Part shown: in pieces, positions 38,143-47,843 of the stretch
Layout of the letters: each line of letters opens with the position of its first letter
Numbering within the stretch: position 1 is the first letter of the stretch
DNA from: JBBQWT01 sp038210375
Lineage (GTDB): Bacteria; Acidobacteriota; Terriglobia; Terriglobales; Acidobacteriaceae
Direction: 5' to 3'
Length of the DNA: 64,000 bases
Assembly (NCBI GenBank): GCA_038210375.1
Contig: JBBQWT010000013.1
Coordinates: forward strand, 1 to 64,000
The notes under the pieces: model-generated
Databases searched by the model: none
What the model saw: only the letters and a program-made list of their open reading frames with translations
Told to the model about the DNA's origin: nothing
Made by a program: the position numbers and the translations under genes

Positions 38143-38864
38143 GGGTCTAGGGTGAGCACGGGTGCTCCTCGAACGGAAGACCTGCCCTCAATCCACGAAC
38201 GGGTCTATGACTGCTTTAGCCCGGATGTGTAACTGGTGTTCTTTATCTCAGTGTCCATCCGGGTCCCAACTACCCCTCGGAGAGGGTTATTATTCACCTC
38301 CGCATTCTTTCGCGCACTGGAGACCCCGCCGGCCTGCTTGCTGACCCGCCAATGGACTGCGGTGAGAGGCTTCATAAGCCAGCTTGCCCCCACACCCCAT
38401 TCCCCGCTCCAACCGGAAACCAGACTACCGAAGTTCGTCGTAACTCACCCTGGTGGCAGGCCAGATCGACAAACGTAATCTAAGGAGCCTACACGGGAAG
38501 CCACGTCGGTCAAGATGTTTGTGTTTTTTGTTTCACAATCCGGAATTGTCCGCCACAGCCAAAGTCGGACAGCCGGGGCTTCGACTGCTTTCTGGCATTC
38601 TCCAACGGCCAACCTTTATCCCGCTGAGCCGCATCCTTAGAGTGTTATCTCTCTAGCGGCCCCCCGCCGTCCGGCTAGAGAGTTGTGGCAAATCCTCTTT
38701 TGGCTCGAAGACTGCCTGCGGATGAATGATCGAATGCACGTTCTTTCAGCATTAAGGCTCCATCCGCTGCCGTCGGCCAGCCCGGCGTCATGCCCTTCCA
38801 TCTCTGTACTGTCCCCAGCATTGCCCCCAAAACATCAACCCGGTCATCTCTCTGGGAGAGGAAA
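38143..38864. other. Long leader/intergenic region before the giant hybrid kinase
   Basis: About 720 bases with no convincing gene. Open frames here (for example 38236-38478) lack a good ribosome site and look random. A hairpin is present at 38649-38682: CTCTCTAGC pairs with GCTAGAGAG around a GC-rich 16-base loop, with no T-run after it. The last 15 bases hold the GGGAGAGG ribosome site of the kinase gene. The region may contain regulatory RNA or remnants of a mobile element. Confidence 0.4.
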
Positions 38865-41800
38865 ATGAAACGAGCTGTGCAAGACGCGGCGGTAGCCGTC
38901 GCAGAGCCGGCGGCACGCGCCAAGCGGCCAGAAAAAAACGGCCAGCCGGTAAAGAATGGAAACGGCGCCAACGCCAACGGTGATGCCACCGCCGACCTGG
39001 CGCTGATCCTGGCCAGCCTGCAGACCATGCGGGACGGTGATTTTTCTGTGCGCCTCCCTGTCTCCTGGACGGGCCTGTCGGGCAAGGTAGCCGATACGTT
39101 CAACGATATCGTGGCTGCCAACCAGCAGATGGCGCGTGAGCTGAAACGCGTCGGTCAAGCTGTCGGCAAAGAGGGGCGCACCCGCCAGCGCATCCGCTTT
39201 CATGAATCGCGCGGCTCCTGGGGCGAGATGGAAGTCTCGGTCAACTCCCTGGTCGATGACCTTTTGCGGCCTACCACTGAAGTCACCCGGGCCATCGCCG
39301 CGGTGGCGCAAGGCAATCTCACTGAGACCGTGCGGCTCGACGTGGATGGCCGCCCTCTGGAAGGTGAGTTCCTGCGCTCCGCCAACATCGTCAACACCAT
39401 GATTCAGCAGTTGGACGTGTTCACCGCCGAGGTGACCCGCGTCGCCCGCGAAGTGGGCACCGACGGCAAGCTCGGCGGCCAGGCTCTGGTGCCCGGAGTC
39501 GCCGGCACCTGGAAAGATCTCACCGATTCCGTCAACTCCATGGCCAGCAACCTCACCGGCCAGGTCCGCAACATCGCCGAAGTCGCCACCGCCGTGGCCA
39601 GCGGCGATTTGTCCCGCAAGATCACGGTGGATGTTCGCGGCGAAATTCTGCAGCTTAAAGAAGCCATCAACACCATGGTGGACCAGCTGCGTTCGTTCGC
39701 ATCTGAAGTGACCCGCGTCGCCCGCGAAGTGGGCACCGACGGCAAACTCGGCGGCCAGGCAGTCGTGCCCGGCGTGGCCGGCACCTGGAAGGATCTCACC
39801 GACTCGGTCAACGCCATGGCTGGCAACCTTACCGCGCAGGTAAGAAATATCGCTGAGGTCACCACGGCGGTGGCCCGCGGCGATCTATCCCGCAAAATTA
39901 CCGTCGATGTGAAGGGCGAAATTCTTGAGCTAAAAGACACCATTAACACCATGGTCGATCAGCTCAACGCTTTCGCCGGAGAAGTGACCCGCGTCGCCCG
40001 CGAAGTCGGAACCGAAGGCAAGCTCGGCGGCCAGGCGCAGGTGTTCGGCGTCGGTGGAACCTGGAAGGATCTCACCGACAACGTGAACTTCATGGCCAGC
40101 AACCTTACCGGCCAGGTGCGTAACATCGCCGAAGTCGCCACCGCGATCGCCAGCGGCGATTTGTCCCGCAAGATCACCGTGGACGTCCGTGGCGAAATCC
40201 TGCAGCTCAAAGAAACCCTCAACACCATGGTGGACCAGCTCAACCGGTTTGCCGGAGAAGTGACCCGTGTCGCCCGCGAAGTGGGAACCGAAGGCCGTCT
40301 CGGCGGCCAGGCCAACGTGCCCGGCGTGGCCGGAACCTGGAAGGATCTCACCGACTCTGTCAACTCCATGGCCGGAAACCTCACCGGCCAGGTGCGTAAC
40401 ATCGCTGAAGTCACCACCGCGGTGGCCCGCGGCGATCTATCCCGCAAGATCACCGTGGATGTGAAGGGCGAAATTCTCGAGCTCAAAGACACCATCAACA
40501 CCATGGTCGATCAGCTCAACGGGTTTGCCGGAGAAGTGACCCGCGTCGCCCGTGAAGTGGGAACCGAAGGCAAGCTGGGCGGCCAGGCGCAGGTGCCCGG
40601 CGTCGCCGGAACCTGGAAGGACCTCACCGACAACGTCAATTTCATGGCCAGCAACCTTACCGGCCAGGTGCGTAACATCGCCGAAGTATCCACCGCCGTG
40701 GCCCGCGGCGATCTATCCCGCAAGATCACCGTGGACGTGAAAGGTGAAATCCTCGAGCTTAAAGACACCATTAACACCATGGTCGATCAGTTGCGCGCGT
40801 TCGCGTCGGAAGTGACCCGCGTGGCCCGCGAAGTCGGCACCGACGGCAAACTGGGCGGACAAGCGCAGGTCGGCGGCGTCGCCGGAACCTGGAAGGATCT
40901 CACTGATTCAGTGAACTCCATGGCCAGCAACCTTACCGGCCAGGTGCGTAACATCGCGGAAGTGGCCACCGCCATCGCCAGCGGTGACTTGTCGAAGAAG
41001 ATCACGGTGAACGTCAGCGGCGAAATTCTGCTGCTGAAAGAAACCATCAACACCATGGTCGATCAGCTCAACGCGTTCGCCGGCGAAGTCACCCGCGTCG
41101 CCCGCGAGGTGGGTTCCGAAGGCCGCCTGGGTGGACAAGCCAACGTCCCCGGCGTCGCCGGAACCTGGAAGGATCTCACCGATTCCGTGAACTCCATGGC
41201 CGGTAACCTCACCGGCCAGGTGCGTAACATCGCCGAGGTCACCACCGCGGTGGCCCGAGGCGACTTGTCCCGCAAGATCACGGTAGACGTGAAGGGCGAA
41301 ATTCTTGAGCTCAAGAACACCATCAACACCATGGTGGATCAGCTCAACGCGTTCGCCGGTGAAGTGACCCGCGTGGCCCGCGAAGTGGGCACCGACGGCA
41401 AGCTCGGCGGGCAGGCGCAGGTGCCCGGCGTGGCCGGAACCTGGAAGGATCTCACCGATAACGTCAACTTCATGGCCAGCAACCTTACCGGCCAGGTGCG
41501 TAACATCGCCGAAGTCGCCACCGCCATCGCCACCGGCGATCTTTCGAAGAAGATCACGGTGGACGTGCGCGGCGAAATTCTGCAGCTCAAAGAGACCCTC
41601 AACACCATGGTCGAGCAGTTGCGATCGTTCGCCGCCGAAGTGACTCGCGTGGCCCGCGAAGTGGGTTCGGAAGGGCGTCTCGGCGGCCAGGCCAACGTCA
41701 CCGGCGTCGCCGGTACGTGGAAGGATCTCACCGATTCGGTCAACGCCATGGCCGGTAACCTGACCGCCCAGGTGCGTAACATCGCCGAAGTCACCACCGC

Positions 41801-44800
41801 GGTGGCCCGCGGCGACTTGTCGCGCAAGATCACGGTGGATGTGAAGGGTGAGATTCTAGAGCTCAAGAACACCATCAACACCATGGTCGATCAGCTCAAC
41901 GCCTTCGCCGCGGAAGTGACCCGCGTGGCCCGCGAAGTCGGCACCGACGGAAAGCTCGGCGGCCAGGCGCAGGTGCCCGGCGTCGCCGGAACCTGGAAGG
42001 ATCTCACCGACAACGTCAACGTCATGGCTGCCAACCTTACCGAGCAGGTTCGAGGCATCGTCAAGGTGGTGACCGCGGTCGCGGACGGCGAGCTTACCCA
42101 GAAATTGCGGGTGAACGCCAAGGGAGAAGTCGCCGCCCTCGCCGAAACCATTAACAACATGACCGGAACCTTGGCCACGTTCGCCGACCAGGTGACCACC
42201 GTCGCCCGCGAAGTCGGCGTCGAAGGCCGCCTGGGTGGACAGGCCAACGTCCCCGGCGCCGCCGGCACGTGGAAGGATCTCACCGGTAACGTCAATCTGC
42301 TGGCCGACAACCTCACCAACCAGGTGCGCGCCATCGCTGAGGTGGCCACCGCCGTCACCAAGGGCGATCTGACCCGCTCCATCCAGGTGGAAGCCAGCGG
42401 TGAAGTCGCCGAGCTCAAAGATAACCTCAACACCATGATCGACAACCTGCGCCTCACCACCGACCGCAACACCGAGCAGGATTGGCTCAAAACCAACCTC
42501 GCCCGTTTTACCGCAATGTTGCAGGGGCAGCGCGACCTTGCGACCGTGGGACGCACTCTTCTTTCCGAGCTCGCTCCCCTGGTCAACGCCCAGCAGGGCG
42601 TGATTTACCAGATGGAAGAATCCGACGATGTGGCCAGCATGACCCTGCTCTCCGCGTTCGCCAACCGGCCCGAAGGCTACCTCGACCGCATCCGGGTCGG
42701 CGAAGGACTCATTGGTCAGTGCGCCACCGAAAAACAGCGCATGCTCATCACCGAGCTTCCCGACGACGTGATCCCCATCCGTCTGGGGCAGTTCGATGTG
42801 GTGCCGCGCAACGTGATCGTGCTTCCTGTACTGTTTGAAGACCGCGTCAAGGCGGTCATCGAACTGGCCACGTTGAGCACGTTCACGCCCGCTCATCTGG
42901 CCTTCCTCGAGCAGCTTACTTCCAGCATCGGCATCGTGCTCAACAGTATTGAAGCCACTATGCAGACTGAAGGACTGCTGAAACAATCCCAACAGCTGGC
43001 CACCGAATTGCAGACCCAGCAGACCGAGCTGCAGACCACCAACGAACAGCTCGCCCAAAAAGCCCAGCAGCTCGCCGAGCAGAACGCCGAAGTGGAACGC
43101 AAGAACCAGGAAATCGAGCACGCCCGCCGCGCTCTCGAAGAGAAGGCCAAGGAGCTGGCCCTCACCTCGAAGTACAAATCGGAGTTCCTGGCCAACATGT
43201 CGCACGAGCTGCGTACTCCGCTAAACAGCATTCTCGTGCTCGGGCAGCAGCTTACCGACAACCCCGACGGCAACCTGACCGCCAAGCAGGTCGAATTTGC
43301 CCGCACCATTCATGGCGCGGGAACCGATCTGCTTACGCTGATCAGCGACATTCTCGATCTTTCCAAGATCGAGTCGGGCACCGTATCCGTCGAAGCCGAA
43401 GAAGTCTTCTTCGCCAGCCTGCTCGACATGGTCGGGCGTCCCTTCCGTCACGAGGCGGAAAACCGCCGCTTGAACTTCGAGATCGTGAGCGACCCCGGCC
43501 TGACCCGCAGCCTGGTCACCGATTCCAAGCGCTTGCAGCAAGTACTCAAGAACCTGCTCTCCAACGCCTTCAAGTTCACCGAGCAGGGTGGCGTGCGCCT
43601 GGCGGTATCAACGGCTGCCACCGGCTGGAGCCAGGAACATCCTATTTTGAATGCGGCGAAATCAGTGGTGGCATTTGAAGTGGCGGACTCGGGGATTGGT
43701 ATTCCCCTGGAAAAACAGCGCATCATTTTCGAGGCCTTCCAGCAGGCCGACGCCGGCACCAGCCGAAAATTCGGCGGCACCGGGCTCGGTCTCGCCATCA
43801 GCCGCGAACTGGCCAGCCTGCTCGGCGGAGAAATTCAACTGCGCAGCGCTCCCGGGCAGGGCAGCACCTTCACCCTTTATCTTCCCCAGATGTATGTGGG
43901 CCCGACTACCGCGATCGCGGCGCAGCCTGCCAGTCAATCGGCAAGCATCGTTTCGTCCCTGCAATTCTCGGGCGCCGCCGTGGCCGAACACGCGGTGGAA
44001 AAAATTGAGGACGACCGCAACAACCTGGAACCGGGAGACGCGGTGCTGCTGATCGTTGAGGACGACCCGCACTACGCGCGTATTCTTTGCGACCTCTCCC
44101 GCGATATCGGGCTCAAGGTGCTGGTGGCCATGCGTGGCGCCGAAGCCCTGGCCTTGGCCCGCGAATTCCATCCCACCGCGGTCTCGCTCGACGTCTTCCT
44201 GCCCGACATGCTGGGCTGGACCGTCCTGAACCATTTGAAGCAGGACCCCGCCACCCGGCACATCCCGGTACAGATCCTCACCACCGACGAAGACTGGCAC
44301 CACGGCTTGTCGCGCGGCGCCTTCTCCTTCGTTACCAAGCCCACTTCCACTGAAGGCATCGAAGCCGCGCTCGCCAAGATCAAGGACTACGCCAGCCCGC
44401 GGCGCAAGCGCCTGTTGGTCGTCGAAGACAACCCCGCCGAGCAGTTCACCATCAAGGAACTGCTGGGCTACGACGACATCGACGTCACCGTGCTGGGCAA
44501 GGGCAGCGAGGCCCTCGAGGCGGTGCGCAATGAGAGTTTTGACTGCATGGTTCTTGACCTGCGGCTGCCCGACATGAGCGGCTTCGAGGTGCTCGAACGC
44601 ATGGCCGATATGCCCACCCTGAGCGACCTTCCGGTGGTGGTCTTTACCGGCAAGGAACTCTCTCCGGAAGAAGATGCCCGCCTGCACATGCTCGCCCGCA
44701 GCGTGGTGGTCAAAGACGTGGAATCGCCGGAACGCCTGCTCGATGAGACGGCCCTGTTCCTGCATCGGGTAGTGGCGGATCTGCCCAAGGAAAAACAGAA

Positions 44801-45209
44801 CATGCTCGACCGCCTGCACCGTTCCGACGATGCGCTGGTGGGACGCAAGGTGCTGGTCGTCGATGACGACGTCCGCAACATTTTTGCCTTGAGCAGCGTA
44901 CTGGAACGCCGCGGCATGGTGGTGCTCACCGCCGGCACCGGGCGCGAAGCCATCACCACCCTTGAATCCACGCCCGACGTCGCCATTGTTCTCATGGACA
45001 TCATGATGCCGGAAATGGATGGCTATGAAACCATGCAGGTCATCCGCCAGAATGCTTCGCTGCGCCGTTTGCCCATCATCGCCTTGACCGCCAAGGCCAT
45101 GAAGGGCGATCGCGAAAAATGTCTCGAAGCGGGCGCTTCGGAGTACCTGGCCAAGCCCGTCAACACCGAGCAATTGCTTTCCGCGCTGCGTATGTGGCTG
45201 CACCGCTAA
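38865..45209 (+). CDS. Giant soluble hybrid histidine kinase with tandem HAMP repeats (Nik1/group III-like)
   Basis: 2114 residues from ATG 38865. Order: charged N-terminus; two initial HAMP-like units; eleven 92-residue HAMP-type repeats (about 185-1200), each with GTWKDLTD or a close variant, a GDL(S/T) motif and NTM; a GAF domain (about 1220-1355); a coiled coil; HisKA with phospho-acceptor His1447 in FLANMSHELRTPLNS; HATPase (about 1560-1670, DSGIGIP, GTGLGLAIS); then three receiver domains (about 1727-1846, LDVFLPDM; 1849-1969, LDLRLPDM; 1996-2113, MDIMMPEMDG). No membrane helix, so it is cytosolic. The layout resembles fungal osmosensor Nik1 kinases, which have fewer HAMP units. The ligand is unknown. 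Two signalling genes follow closely. Confidence 0.93.
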   Translation: MKRAVQDAAVAVAEPAARAKRPEKNGQPVKNGNGANANGDATADLALILASLQTMRDGDFSVRLPVSWTGLSGKVADTFNDIVAANQQMARELKRVGQAVGKEGRTRQRIRFHESRGSWGEMEVSVNSLVDDLLRPTTEVTRAIAAVAQGNLTETVRLDVDGRPLEGEFLRSANIVNTMIQQLDVFTAEVTRVAREVGTDGKLGGQALVPGVAGTWKDLTDSVNSMASNLTGQVRNIAEVATAVASGDLSRKITVDVRGEILQLKEAINTMVDQLRSFASEVTRVAREVGTDGKLGGQAVVPGVAGTWKDLTDSVNAMAGNLTAQVRNIAEVTTAVARGDLSRKITVDVKGEILELKDTINTMVDQLNAFAGEVTRVAREVGTEGKLGGQAQVFGVGGTWKDLTDNVNFMASNLTGQVRNIAEVATAIASGDLSRKITVDVRGEILQLKETLNTMVDQLNRFAGEVTRVAREVGTEGRLGGQANVPGVAGTWKDLTDSVNSMAGNLTGQVRNIAEVTTAVARGDLSRKITVDVKGEILELKDTINTMVDQLNGFAGEVTRVAREVGTEGKLGGQAQVPGVAGTWKDLTDNVNFMASNLTGQVRNIAEVSTAVARGDLSRKITVDVKGEILELKDTINTMVDQLRAFASEVTRVAREVGTDGKLGGQAQVGGVAGTWKDLTDSVNSMASNLTGQVRNIAEVATAIASGDLSKKITVNVSGEILLLKETINTMVDQLNAFAGEVTRVAREVGSEGRLGGQANVPGVAGTWKDLTDSVNSMAGNLTGQVRNIAEVTTAVARGDLSRKITVDVKGEILELKNTINTMVDQLNAFAGEVTRVAREVGTDGKLGGQAQVPGVAGTWKDLTDNVNFMASNLTGQVRNIAEVATAIATGDLSKKITVDVRGEILQLKETLNTMVEQLRSFAAEVTRVAREVGSEGRLGGQANVTGVAGTWKDLTDSVNAMAGNLTAQVRNIAEVTTAVARGDLSRKITVDVKGEILELKNTINTMVDQLNAFAAEVTRVAREVGTDGKLGGQAQVPGVAGTWKDLTDNVNVMAANLTEQVRGIVKVVTAVADGELTQKLRVNAKGEVAALAETINNMTGTLATFADQVTTVAREVGVEGRLGGQANVPGAAGTWKDLTGNVNLLADNLTNQVRAIAEVATAVTKGDLTRSIQVEASGEVAELKDNLNTMIDNLRLTTDRNTEQDWLKTNLARFTAMLQGQRDLATVGRTLLSELAPLVNAQQGVIYQMEESDDVASMTLLSAFANRPEGYLDRIRVGEGLIGQCATEKQRMLITELPDDVIPIRLGQFDVVPRNVIVLPVLFEDRVKAVIELATLSTFTPAHLAFLEQLTSSIGIVLNSIEATMQTEGLLKQSQQLATELQTQQTELQTTNEQLAQKAQQLAEQNAEVERKNQEIEHARRALEEKAKELALTSKYKSEFLANMSHELRTPLNSILVLGQQLTDNPDGNLTAKQVEFARTIHGAGTDLLTLISDILDLSKIESGTVSVEAEEVFFASLLDMVGRPFRHEAENRRLNFEIVSDPGLTRSLVTDSKRLQQVLKNLLSNAFKFTEQGGVRLAVSTAATGWSQEHPILNAAKSVVAFEVADSGIGIPLEKQRIIFEAFQQADAGTSRKFGGTGLGLAISRELASLLGGEIQLRSAPGQGSTFTLYLPQMYVGPTTAIAAQPASQSASIVSSLQFSGAAVAEHAVEKIEDDRNNLEPGDAVLLIVEDDPHYARILCDLSRDIGLKVLVAMRGAEALALAREFHPTAVSLDVFLPDMLGWTVLNHLKQDPATRHIPVQILTTDEDWHHGLSRGAFSFVTKPTSTEGIEAALAKIKDYASPRRKRLLVVEDNPAEQFTIKELLGYDDIDVTVLGKGSEALEAVRNESFDCMVLDLRLPDMSGFEVLERMADMPTLSDLPVVVFTGKELSPEEDARLHMLARSVVVKDVESPERLLDETALFLHRVVADLPKEKQNMLDRLHRSDDALVGRKVLVVDDDVRNIFALSSVLERRGMVVLTAGTGREAITTLESTPDVAIVLMDIMMPEMDGYETMQVIRQNASLRRLPIIALTAKAMKGDREKCLEAGASEYLAKPVNTEQLLSALRMWLHR
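39418..42453 (+). repeat. Eleven in-frame 276-bp tandem repeats inside the giant kinase gene
   Basis: Each 276-base unit encodes 92 residues running from EVTRVAREVG through GGQ, GTWKDLTD, NLT, QVRNIAEV and KITV to NTM. Units 1-9 are very similar. Units 10 and 11 are diverged (IVKVVTAVADGELTQKLRV; IAEVATAVTKGDLTRSIQV). Units alternate between NSMA/NAMA and NFMA forms, suggesting duplication of two-unit blocks. Confidence 0.92.
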
Positions 45210-45254
45210 ATCAAGCCGTTTGACCAAGGCCCATAGGAGACCGAAAGACGACCG

Positions 45255-46808
45255 ATGGCTGCTAACGACATGGTGAATATCCTGATGGTGGACGACCAGC
45301 CCGCCAAGCTCCTCAGCTATGAAGTCATTCTGAAAGAGCTAGGCGAAAACCTGATCAAGGTCACCTCGGGCCGCGAAGCCCTGGAGCAGCTTTTGAAGAA
45401 CGACGTCGCCGTGGTGCTCATGGACGTGAGCATGCCGGAGATCGACGGTTTCGAGTTGGCGGACATGATCCGCCAGCATCCCCGGTTTCAGAAGACTGCC
45501 ATCATCTTTATATCCGCCGTGCATTTGACCGACGTCGATCGCATCAAGGGATACCAGCGCGGAGCCGTGGATTACATTTCAGTGCCGGTGGTTCCCGAGC
45601 TGTTGCGCGCCAAGGTCACCGTGTTTGCCGAGCTGCACCGCAAGACCCGGCAGCTCGAAAACCTGAACCGCGAGCTTGAACAGCGCGTTGCCGAGCGCAC
45701 TGAAGAGCTGCGCGAGCGCGCCGATCTGCTGGAGCTCGCCACCGAAGCCATTATGGTGAGCAATACCGAGGGCATCCTGGAATTCTGGAACAGCGGCGCT
45801 GAAGCCCTCTACGGCTGGAAGCGTGAGGAAGTACTGGGCAAGAACGCTCATCAGATCCTGCAGACCCGCCTGCCCGTCTCCGCCGCCGAAATCCAATCCA
45901 GCCTGGCGGTCGAGGGGCGCTGGGAGGGCAATCTGGTGCAACAGACCCGGGACGGCAGGGAACTCACGGTGGCCAGCCGCCAGGGCCTGAAGTCCAATGC
46001 GACCCGGGACGTCATCCTTGAAATCAATCGTGATATCACTTCGCAGTTGCAAGCTGAAGACGCACTGCGCAAAACCGAGCGGCTGGCCGCCATGGGCCGC
46101 GTCGCCGGCATCATCGCCCACGAAATCAACAATCCACTTGAAGCCATCACCAACGCCTTTTATTTGCTCTCCAGCCATCCGTCACTGGATGAAGAAGCCC
46201 AGCACTATGCGCGCATGGGGGAGCAGGAGTTGCTGCGGGTCAGCCATATCACCCGGCAGACCCTGAGCTTTTACCGCGAATCGCAGAAACCGGTCGCGGT
46301 CGCGGTGAGTGACCTGGTGGACGATGTCCTCGAATTGCAGTCGCGCAGCATTCAAATGAGCGGAATCACTCTACGGAAAAAATATCACAGCCGCGGCGAG
46401 ATCGAGGGCTTTCCCGTGGAGCTCAAACAGGTGTTCCTCAACCTGATTGGCAACGCGGTGCAGGCGACCCCCAAGGGGGGAATGTTGCAGGTTCATGTTT
46501 TCGAAAGTCAGGAATGGCGGAAGAAACGCCGCGGCGTTTATCTGTCGGTGTGCGACAACGGCTCCGGCATCAAGTCCGACGACGCCCGGCGCCTGTTCGA
46601 GCCGTTTTTCAGCACCAAATCCACCAAGGGCACGGGCCTCGGCCTTTGGATCAGCAAGGGAATCGTGCAAAAATACGATGGCTCGATTTGTTTCCGCAGT
46701 ATGCACTTTTCCACCGGGAATGCCACGTGCTTCCGGGTATTCTTCCCCACGCCGCTGCCCGGGGACAAGATACAAGAACCCGCCGCGTTCAGTACCGCCA
46801 CGAAATAA
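45255..46808 (+). CDS. REC-PAS-histidine kinase
   Basis: A 517-residue protein. An N-terminal receiver (ILMVDDQPAKLLSYEVIL; phospho-Asp in VVLMDVSMPEIDGF; residues about 8-125) is joined by a coiled coil to a PAS domain (about 155-265, TEGILEFWNSGAEALYGW). HisKA follows with IIAHEINNPLEAI, then HATPase with NLIGNAVQATPKGG, CDNGSGI and GTGLGLWISKGIV. Such proteins often receive phosphate from a larger hybrid kinase. It starts 45 bases after the giant kinase gene, probably in the same operon. Confidence 0.9.
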   Translation: MAANDMVNILMVDDQPAKLLSYEVILKELGENLIKVTSGREALEQLLKNDVAVVLMDVSMPEIDGFELADMIRQHPRFQKTAIIFISAVHLTDVDRIKGYQRGAVDYISVPVVPELLRAKVTVFAELHRKTRQLENLNRELEQRVAERTEELRERADLLELATEAIMVSNTEGILEFWNSGAEALYGWKREEVLGKNAHQILQTRLPVSAAEIQSSLAVEGRWEGNLVQQTRDGRELTVASRQGLKSNATRDVILEINRDITSQLQAEDALRKTERLAAMGRVAGIIAHEINNPLEAITNAFYLLSSHPSLDEEAQHYARMGEQELLRVSHITRQTLSFYRESQKPVAVAVSDLVDDVLELQSRSIQMSGITLRKKYHSRGEIEGFPVELKQVFLNLIGNAVQATPKGGMLQVHVFESQEWRKKRRGVYLSVCDNGSGIKSDDARRLFEPFFSTKSTKGTGLGLWISKGIVQKYDGSICFRSMHFSTGNATCFRVFFPTPLPGDKIQEPAAFSTATK

Positions 46809-46828
46809 AAAAAATACGGGGAGAATCC

Positions 46829-47212
46829 GTGGAGCAGGCCAAGCCGGTCATTTTGTGCGTGGACGACGAAGAAAACTCGTTGTTTCTAAGGAAACTCGTC
46901 CTGCAGAAATCAGGCTATGAGGTCATCGTCGCCAACTCCGGGCAGAAAGCGCTGGAGCTTCTCGAGACCCACAAGATTGACCTTCTCTTATCCGATCTGC
47001 TGATGCCAGAGATGTCGGGGGCCGAGCTCATTAAGCAGGTCAAGGAGCGCGGCCACAAGCTTCCCATCATCCTGGTCTCCGGCGTCAACGAATTTCCCCC
47101 CGAAGCCCAGGCCGCCGACCTGCTGATGAATAAAGTCGAAGGTCCAGCCAAGCTGGTCGAGAACATAGCCACAGTCCTGCAGCGGTTCAAGGGAAATCAA
47201 GAGATTCGCTAG
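46829..47212 (+). CDS. Single-domain response regulator
   Basis: A 127-residue receiver starting at GTG 46829 (GGGGAG ribosome site): VILCVDDEENSLFLRKLVLQ, phospho-acceptor in LLLSDLLMPEMSG, IILVSGVNEFPPEA. There is no output domain. An in-frame upstream extension overlaps the preceding gene and is rejected. It is the third gene of a kinase/receiver operon and may act as a CheY/Spo0F-type shuttle. Confidence 0.88.
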   Translation: MEQAKPVILCVDDEENSLFLRKLVLQKSGYEVIVANSGQKALELLETHKIDLLLSDLLMPEMSGAELIKQVKERGHKLPIILVSGVNEFPPEAQAADLLMNKVEGPAKLVENIATVLQRFKGNQEIR

Positions 47213-47309
47213 AGCATTTTGGTAGGTCGGGTGTCCGATCACCGCACGGAAAGCTCTGCACTCCTGGGTGACATGGCGGCGATCTCTCCAACAGCCGGAA
47301 GCCCACGGT

Positions 47310-47767
47310 AAGCCTGTGACACAACCAGAGCGCTGAATTTAGGGGTTCTCGGTCCTCGGTGGAAGCAGCGGCCTTTCAGGCCGCTGAATAGATGCTCTTA
47401 AGAATTGCGGCTTTCAGCCGCTGTGATGAGTGGTTGCAGATCAAACGTCCCGTCGTTATCTGCAAGGGGGCTTCGCTCCTTCATGAATGTCTTAATATTT
47501 CTGAAATTACGCAGGTAGAACAGACGCGAACTCTTAGTTTGGTGCAATCACTTTCCACCGGGGTTTAAAGCCCAAATCATAAAGATCAACTATTCAGTGG
47601 GCTGAAGCCCCCTGCTTCCACCGAAAGCCAGAACAGTTCTTCGCGTGTGAGAGTTTTGGCTTTGACACAGATTCTGAAGTCCGCTGCTTGCGGCGGAAAA
47701 GCAAAGACACACTTCCGAAGTTGTCTAGTTGTGACCCATGCTCTGAAGTCCGCTGCTCCCACCAAAA
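47310..47767. mobile_element. Non-autonomous RAYT-type element (MITE-like), copy 1
   Basis: Carries the same ends as the RAYT transposon at 62163-62922: left TCGGTGGAAGCAGCGGCC with the palindrome AGCGGCCTTTCAGGCCGCT and AAGAATTGCGGC; right CACCGGGG...AAATCATAAAGATC, then CAGTGGGCTGAAGCCC and CTGCTTCCACCGAAA. The interior (about 100 bases) has no transposase. Extra end-like units extend to about 47767. Exact borders are uncertain. Confidence 0.65.
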
Positions 47768-47843
47768 CTCATGACCAGCGTTGGGGTTGAATCGCTGTCG
47801 GCCGAAGGAGTCAAGCCTTCTGGGCCGAGATGCTCGTGTGCCT

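Noticed and set aside
38236..38478. 80-codon open frame upstream of the giant kinase
   Set aside because: No ribosome site, odd composition and no homologous motif; likely non-coding.
39418..42453. CRISPR or satellite-like tandem repeat
   Set aside because: The repeats are in-frame, 92 codons long and encode HAMP-type domains; no spacers.
39404..42586. Series of open frames on the minus strand across the HAMP repeats
   Set aside because: They recur with the 276-bp period, share the same stops and mirror the codon bias of the sense gene. No start signals or known domains.
43662..45227. 521-codon minus-strand open frame opposite the kinase receivers
   Set aside because: GC-rich shadow of the sense gene; composition rich in His, Gly and Gln with no motif, while the plus strand has full domain signatures.
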